DNA of 64,000 nt from Vitellaria paradoxa. Lineage: Eukaryota; Streptophyta; Magnoliopsida; Ericales; Sapotaceae. The position numbers and the translations under genes are program-made. Of this stretch, positions 58,471-64,000 are shown piece by piece; within the stretch, counting starts at the first letter, position 1; every line of letters starts with the position of its first letter. Location of the stretch: positions 9,058,516-9,122,515 of the forward strand of contig CM034233.1 of NCBI GenBank assembly GCA_019916065.1, written 5' to 3'. Under the pieces are notes generated by a model. The model saw only the letters and a program-made list of their open reading frames with translations. It made no database searches and was not told the origin of the DNA.

Positions 58471-59534
58471 AGCTATTTTCGAAACAGTACCGGTACTGTT
58501 TCAAAAAATATGATGATGTTGGCTCGTATGGTTGGTTTATGTTATGTATCGATTGATGTTTTTTAGGCAGTATGAAAACAGTACCGGTCCAAAACAGTAC
58601 CGGTACTGTTTTATCGGTACTGTTTTCAATACAGTACCGGTACTGTTTTATCGGTACTGTTTTCAAAACAGCACCGTGAATTATAAGCGGATGACAAGTT
58701 TTAAGGGCAAGAGAAATCTATTGGGCCGATTAACGTTTTGAGCTATCTTCAAAACAGTACCGGTACTGTTTCAAAAAATATGATGATGTTGGCTCGTATG
58801 GTTGGTTTGTGTTATATATCAATTGATGTTTTTTACGTAATATGAAAACAGTACCGGTCCAAAACAGTACCGGTACTGTTTTATCGGTACTGTTTTCAAC
58901 ACAGTACCGGTACTGTTTTCAAAACAGCACCATGAATTATAAGCGGATGACGAGTTTTAAGGGCAAGAGAAATCCATGGGGCCGATTGGCTTTTTGAGCT
59001 ATCTTCAAAACAGTACCGGTACTGTTTCAAAAAATATGATGATGTTGGCTCGTATCGTTGGTCTTTGTTATGTATCGATTGATATTTTTTAGGCAATATG
59101 AAAACAGTACCGGTCCAAAACAGTACCGGTACTGTTTTATCGGTACTGTTTTCAAAACAGTACCGGTATTGTTTTCAAAATAGCACCATGAATTATAAGC
59201 AGATGACGAGTTTTAAGGGCAAGAGAAATCCATGGGGTCGATTGGCGTTTTGAGCTATCTTCAAAACAGTACCGGTACCGTTTCAAAAAATATGATGATG
59301 TTGGCTCGTATCGTTGGTTTGTATTATGTATCGATTGATGTTTTTTAGGCAGTATGAAAACAGTACCGATTCAAAAGAGTACCGGTACTGTTTTATCGGT
59401 ATTGTCTTCAAAACAGTACCGGTACTGTCTTCAAAATAGCACCATGAATTATAAGCAGATGATAAGTTTTGGGCAAGAGAAATTCATGGAATTGATTAGT
59501 ATTTTGAGATATCTTCAAAATAGTACCGATACTG
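58471..59534. repeat. Tandem array (~255 bp unit, four copies plus a partial) rich in ACCGGT palindromes
   Basis: Units start at 58471, 58741, 58997, 59253 and (partial) 59507, so the periods are 270, 256, 256 and 254. Each has: a palindrome (ACAGTACCGGTACTGT); AAAAAATATGATGATGTTGG; a half-palindrome ACAGTACCGGTCC; one or two further palindromes joined by TTTATCGGTACTGTTTTC; then AGCACCATGAATTATAAGC and GGGCAAGAGAAATC. Nine perfect copies of CAGTACCGGTACTG plus several one-base variants are present. Copies decay rightward. The open frames here simply read the palindromes (KQYRYCF or KTVPVLF) and are not taken as genes. Confidence 0.9.
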
Positions 59535-59580
59535 TTTCAAAATAAAAATAAATAAATATACTTAGGAATGATGATCGATT

Positions 59581-59826
59581 TAGGTTTTTTCCAAATAGTT
59601 TTGATTTTGTTTCCAAAAATCGGTTTTGCTTGCTTTGTAAAGAAGATGGAAAGTCGCAGAATTAGGTTTTTCCAAACAGTTTTGATTTTATTTTCAAAAA
59701 TCAATTTTGCTTACTTTGTAAAGAAGATGGAAAGTCGCGAAATTAAGTTTTTCCCAAACAGTTTTGATTTTGTTTCTAAAAATCGGTTTTTCTTGCTTTG
59801 TAAAGAAGATGGAAAGTCACGGAAGT
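59581..59826 (+). repeat. 81-bp tandem triplication
   Basis: Three copies of a unit with TAGGTTTTTYCAAACAGTTT, GATTTTGTTTCCAAAAATCG and CTTTGTAAAGAAGATGGAAA plus GTCGCGRAA. Copies 1 and 2 are in one reading frame (each ending FVKKMESR); copy 3 is shifted by one base. Non-coding repeat by preference. Confidence 0.88.
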
Positions 59827-59999
59827 TATGAGTGAAGTGTACACTATTTTCGGATAAAACTGGCAGTTTTGAAATGTGGTGAAAAACGCGTGATGTCCTT
59901 TTTTGTCTTTTTGTTGCAAGTGTGACTTATTTACAAACAAGTTTTTTGAGTATGACTTAAATCCTTATAAGTGCATAAATAGTGACCGGCCTCCAAAAA

Positions 60000-60660
60000 C
60001 CCCTTTAATTTAATAGGTAACCAAGTTTGGGACATCACAAGGGTAAAAGAGTCATTTAATTAATTTTTTCATTCTTCACCCCCTCTTATTTATAAAACAT
60101 CCAAATCAAGTCAAAAGTTATTCCTCTCCATAAACACCACATCAATATCGGTCAACCTTTTAAAAATAATAATTCTTCTAAACCTCATTCCTTTAAAATT
60201 TTAGCACCATCCGGCCCTAAAGGAAAATGCTTGTGCGTCAAAAGAATTTACCAGAAACAAAAAGTTACTGTAACAGAAAATATAATGGAAAGTGAAATTA
60301 AAATGATGCAGTCAGTGGTGTTGTGATTTAGATTTATTTCTTCCGACAGATGGAACAACATCCCATAAAAATTCAGCGTCACTTTGTTTCTCTTTTGCTC
60401 TACTTTCTTAGCAGTCTCCCAGATTTGTTGTACCCTTTATTGCCTCAGAATTGTTTCCTCATGACATCCATCGACTCAGACAGCAATATATATATATATA
60501 TATATAGGAACATAATTCAGTCTCGTACTCTTGTTATTTTGGGAGGTCCTCTAGAAGGGTTGACAAGCCAACCCTTACATTTGACATCTCTCTCTCACTC
60601 TCTCTCTCTCTCTCTCCCCTTTGAAAATGAAATGAATCAGCAAACGCGTTGTTTTAATGC
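60000..60660. other. Intergenic DNA upstream of the SPRY gene
   Basis: AT-rich with TA (about 60487-60507) and CT (about 60587-60616) tracts. The latter lies ~70 bases upstream of the TATA box. The 112-codon plus frame (60350-60688) is formed across simple sequence and is not supported. Confidence 0.5.
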
Positions 60661-60683
60661 TATTAGGAAGCGTTCGTCTGCCT

Positions 60684-60690
60684 TATAAAA
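60684..60690 (+). promoter_or_regulatory. TATA box of the SPRY gene
   Basis: TATAAAA in CCTTATAAAATATAACGG, 231 bases upstream of the start codon, with a pyrimidine-rich leader (60720-60830) downstream. A cap site near 60715 is predicted. Confidence 0.6.
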
Positions 60691-60920
60691 TATAACGGCA
60701 ATTCCAACCTTTCTTAACTAATGCTTCTCTCTTCTGCTGCCTTTCTTGAACCAGTCTTCAGTCCACGCTTTGATCGCGCAGCCTTCTTCTTCTCCATAAA
60801 CCTCCTCCTTTTTCCTGAAATCTTTTCATTTTCCAATATTGTTCAATAACAGTCTGATCTCTTTTTTAATCAACCAGGAGAGAGAAGGGTCGAGACAGAG
60901 ATTTAATCAATCACCAGAAG

Positions 60921-62458
60921 ATGCAGCAATGGCTACAAATTTTAGCCGTGGCAGGGGCTTGTTTCGGTGTTTTATTACTCCTCGTCGTGGTTATCTGGCG
61001 ATGTTTCGTTTCACCCAAACAAGAAAGAGATTTAGGGAACACAAACAAAGGGAGGAGAGCCGATGAGAAATTCCAAACGGGGATTTCAAAACTTCATCAC
61101 GCAAGCATAGGCCGCCGCCATGATCTGAGAAGAATGAATTACTCTCTGTTTCGACGCGAGGCTTCGTCAAAACCTCTGTTCAGCTGGGCTGATCATCCTT
61201 CTCTCGTCACAGATGCAGTCGAAAATGGGTGGTCTGGATTTTACTTTGCAGCCCCTTATGGGTCTTCCTCCTCCATTAGATCAGCCCGGTCCGCGATATT
61301 AGGCGCCTGCGCGGCCGGTGATCATGTAAGAGAAAATGAAGTGCATATAAGCTGGGAAGTCTCTCCAGGATCGGCTGAATTAGTGCAGAAAATTAGGCTC
61401 AATTCAGGTTTGAAGAAGACCAGTTCAAGCCCCTCTGTAATCAAAACAGCTCTGCCTTTGCCGGGTCCTTCTTTAGGGAACTCCTCTTTTCCCCGGGAAG
61501 CATATTTCGAAATCATAATCTTGACTTCTCGAGAAGATGATCACGACCCATTTGGCCATAGAAGGAGAACCAGGACCGAAGGCGATAAGGTCAATCTCAT
61601 CCAAGAGAATTCCAACACAAAAGCAAAATCAGAATCTCTGGTCCATGTCACAAGCAATAATAAGAAGTTGGAAGAATTGAGGCTCGGCAATGGTAGAGAA
61701 GAGAACAAAGGCGAAGTCATTACGGTTTCAGTGGGGCTTACTAGAGGAGGTTCTCTCCCTCTTAAGCTTCCCGGTAGCTATTCGGGTTCGATTGGTTTCA
61801 ACTCCGACGGTTCTGTTTGTCTCGATGGTAATAACTTCTCTAATTCTCTAGCTTTATCCGTTAATGGAACAGTAATAAAATTTTCTCGCCTAACAAACAA
61901 TGTCAAGAAAATTGTGAGGTCCATTACAGTAGCTTATTAGTCTTCAATCTGTCTCTCTTTTCAGGAATTAAACTTGTTTTCGAATCTGAAAAAGGAGAAT
62001 GGGGAAGAACCGAGCAGGTGATTGGTTGTGGGTACAATCCGAGCCAGGGAAAGGTATATTTCACGGTTGATTCCGAGCTAGTCCATGTGATCAATTGCAA
62101 GTCAGAGGAATTTGGAACCCCACTCTATCCAACATTGGCGGCAAATATTGACATCACAGTTGTAGTTAATTTTGGACAGAGCGTATTCAAATACGAACCT
62201 GCAAATTCACAGAGAACTCCGAATCCCTGCTTCACTGGCCCCATTGTAAAATCCCCTGCCCTGGCCCACGACGACAGCAGAGAGCTCTTCTCCATGGGAA
62301 GGATCGACTCGGAGTGGCTAGACCGCTGCGCCACCAGACGTGACCACAACAATGGCGGTAACAACAAGGCGTTGGATTTTGATAGTGAGTCCGAAGGCGA
62401 TTTGTTTGAAATTGTGTTGGATAAGTGTGGAAGATCTCCAAACACTGTATTGCACTGA
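60921..62458 (+). CDS. Membrane-anchored SPRY-domain protein, two exons, complete
   Basis: Exon 1 is 60921-61827, the intron 61828-61964 (137 bp, GTAATA...TTTTCAG), exon 2 61965-62458; phase 1 junction; 466 aa. An N-terminal hydrophobic segment (about residues 7-27: ILAVAGACFGVLLLLVVVIW) predicts a single membrane anchor, followed by a basic stretch. The SPRY domain runs from about 194 to 380: AYFEIIILTS, then after a charged insert (205-262) VITVSVGLTR and LPLKLPGSYSGSIGFNSDGS. Across the splice come VFESEKGEWG, IGCGYNPSQGKVYFTVDSE and PTLAANIDITVVVNFGQSVF. SPRY domains are protein-interaction modules; membrane-anchored SPRY proteins of yeast (Ssh4, Ear1) are ubiquitin-ligase adaptors, but transfer of that role is only a hypothesis. 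The C-terminal ~85 residues are polar and acidic. Without splicing a stop follows at 61938-61940, so intron retention would truncate the domain. Confidence 0.9.
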
Positions 62459-63802
62459 GAAGACATGTGCGTTGTATATATATTTATATATGTGACTGAG
62501 AATTACTGCAAAAATCATTCTAGTTTCTTGGTTTTTTCTTCACACAAGTTTTGGTCCCCAAGTGGGTTGGAATTTTTTAGGAATTGAATTTGATAGAATA
62601 GAATTTTGAAGAACTTTTTGCCTTCAACACAAGACGGGGCTTTTCTGCAAGTCATGTACTTGCTGATGTCCGATACATCATATGAAGGAAAATTACCTAG
62701 ATTTAATGCTTTAAATTGATTTCAAGAAAAGCATTTTGTTATTATTATTAGTATTATTTGGTTGTGAGTGAAACAGAGGTAGTTCTTATAAATAGAATGT
62801 GTTCGACCTACAAAATCAAATGAGGGAGAAGAAGGTGTCTGATTTGGTAGCTGAAGCCTGAAGGGGAAGAAGAGAGGGAGGGAGAGATGAGAAAAATATA
62901 CAAGTAAATGGATGAGTAATAATTCAGTGAGAAGGAATGGTGTGGGTCATTAGTAATAGTTAGGTGGATGAGGGTTAATATGTAAACATTAGTTTATTTA
63001 TAATGTTTTAATGTTCTAATTCGTCGGGATGAAGTGGTTGACTGACTGGGGTAGCTATAATTAAATGGGGCAACTCTGCTGCTGCTCTTGGTCCCAAAAT
63101 TCGGGTTTATTTTGTTGGGAAGAATTCACATGGAACCACAGAATAGAATAGTTCCAAGGTGTGCACCTTCTTCATAATTGACAACAGAACTACCGTAGGG
63201 TAAATATGGAAACGAGTAATTACCCAAAAAAAAATATATATGGAAACGAGAATTTAAAGACGTGGATAATGTATTTGTATATCTTCGTCATCAAGTCAAG
63301 TATATAATGAATTCAAAAACATTTAAGTAATGCACAAACACATACTTTCTTGTCTGGGTGTATATACACAGTGGCAGAGATGGGGTGGTTGAGTGAGGTT
63401 AATTGCTCCCACTTATTTAAAAAAAAAATTAGTTATGTATATATATATCTTTTAATATGATCTTCACTAAAATATTTTTTAACTCCACTATCTCAGTTTA
63501 TCTTTACTAGTTCCCACCCTATCCCACCCCACCTTGCCTACATCCAATATACATTTATTAAAATCTAAAAAAGCTCTTATTTTCTAAATTTATCTAACTT
63601 TATTTTTTTTAATCATTTATCATTAATCTAATTTTATATCTTTTAATAGGTTTTATCAAAACAAATAGGCTTTTTTTTTTTTTTTTTTAAAAAAGGTTCT
63701 ACCATTGGTTTAGATAGGCATTTTTTCATCATTTATTTTTATCCATCTTCCGTTCTTTCGTTTTTTTATCATTTATTATTACTTCATTTTTTGAATAAAT
63801 CT
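62459..63802. other. SPRY gene 3' UTR and intergenic DNA
   Basis: The 3' UTR presumably occupies the first 200-300 bases. No further gene is seen; the remainder is AT-rich with TA and poly-T tracts. Confidence 0.5.
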
Positions 63803-63942
63803 TGGCCCCGTTTGGTTTATAAACAAACTCCAAAAAATTCTATAAATCTCTGTTAATTTTATATCACATCATTTTTTTCTTTCACTGCACGTATTACGAA
63901 CTCTCAATTTATCTCACTTTACCTTACTCTAAACTCATCCCT
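63803..63942 (-). repeat. MITE family A copy 6 (inverted)
   Basis: In reverse complement it starts GGGATGAGTTTAGAGTAAGG, contains TAAAGTGAGATAAATTGAG and ends AACCAAACGGGG. Same family as 2819-2968. Confidence 0.65.
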
Positions 63943-64000
63943 TATCAATTTTTTGGATAGAATTTTTTTATCATTTATTATTACTTCATCTTTGAATAGA

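Larger units (their letters stand above)
58090..59990. mobile_element. Putative non-autonomous inverted-repeat transposon carrying tandem arrays
   Basis: The left end region (58130-58200) has two AAGTCACA motifs about 31 bases apart (TTTTAAGTCACATTAATGTG; TTGTATTTAAGTCACACTT). The right end, in reverse complement, has the same pair about 30 bases apart (GATTTAAGTCATACTC; GTAAATAAGTCACACTTG). The pattern suggests imperfect terminal inverted repeats of ~55 bases. The interior holds the palindrome array and an 81-bp triplication, with no transposase. Exact ends and target duplication were not established. Confidence 0.5.

Noticed and set aside
58337..59545. Open frames with repeated KQYRYCF / KTVPVLF peptides in the palindrome array
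   Set aside because: The peptides are simply translations of the palindrome in two frames and appear on both strands; no codon-level conservation.
57617..60220. 2.6-kb Harbinger-like element with GGGCCG ends and TAA flanks
   Set aside because: Only about 12 bases match between the ends and the sub-terminal sequences differ; two separate MITE ends are equally likely.

Overview
The window is nuclear DNA of a flowering plant. The evidence is spliced GT-AG genes of plant-specific families (WOX4, an AP2/ERF factor, a class II-type poly(A)-binding protein), very AT-rich intergenic DNA, CACTA, Mutator-like and LTR elements, tRNA-derived SINEs and many small 'GTGTTTGG'-type MITEs. The species cannot be named from the sequence; a dicot or early-diverging angiosperm fits, but this is inference.

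Layout. 1-300: first exon of a cytoplasmic poly(A)-binding protein (minus strand, running off the left edge), with an unusually A-rich 5' UTR and a TATA box plus telo-box upstream. 300-6,270: AT-rich intergenic DNA with a complete 268-bp SINE carrying 16-bp target duplications, MITEs and a perfect 17-bp inverted repeat. 6,278-7,296: a complete three-exon WOX4 homeobox gene (minus). 7,300-12,190: WOX4 upstream region and MITE-rich AT DNA.

12,202-20,766: a nest of transposons. The outer shell is a Mutator-like element with long inverted repeats and a 9-10 bp target duplication. It carries a broken, intron-containing fragment of an ARIADNE-type RBR ubiquitin ligase gene (Pack-MULE style). A CACTA element sits inside it, and a truncated Ty3/gypsy integrase-LTR segment joined at the primer-binding site to a Cassandra-like (5S rRNA-bearing) TRIM sits inside that.

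20,776-41,890: gene-poor DNA with MITEs, several tRNA-like or SINE pieces, a Copia-like solo LTR with 5-bp target duplication, a second (5'-truncated) SINE of the first family, and a decayed gypsy gag/LTR piece. 41,899-42,321: an intronless DREB-type AP2/ERF repressor with a DLNxxP EAR motif (minus), whose leader contains a GA microsatellite. 44,191-49,673: a second CACTA element with a decayed Ptta/En-Spm (Transposase_24-like) gene and a ~178-bp tandem repeat. 49,680-60,500: AT-rich DNA with MITEs and, at 58.47-59.53 kb, a ~255-bp tandem array packed with perfect palindromes around ACCGGT, apparently inside a non-autonomous inverted-repeat element. 60,921-62,458: a two-exon gene for a membrane-anchored SPRY-domain protein (plus). 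The rest is intergenic.

The four intact genes are unrelated single plant loci; nothing suggests they form a pathway or cluster. The most unusual material is repeat structure: the palindrome array, the nested Pack-MULE, the gypsy/Cassandra junction, and two possible leader-level regulatory devices (A-rich PABP leader; GA-repeat-linked upstream AUG of the ERF gene).
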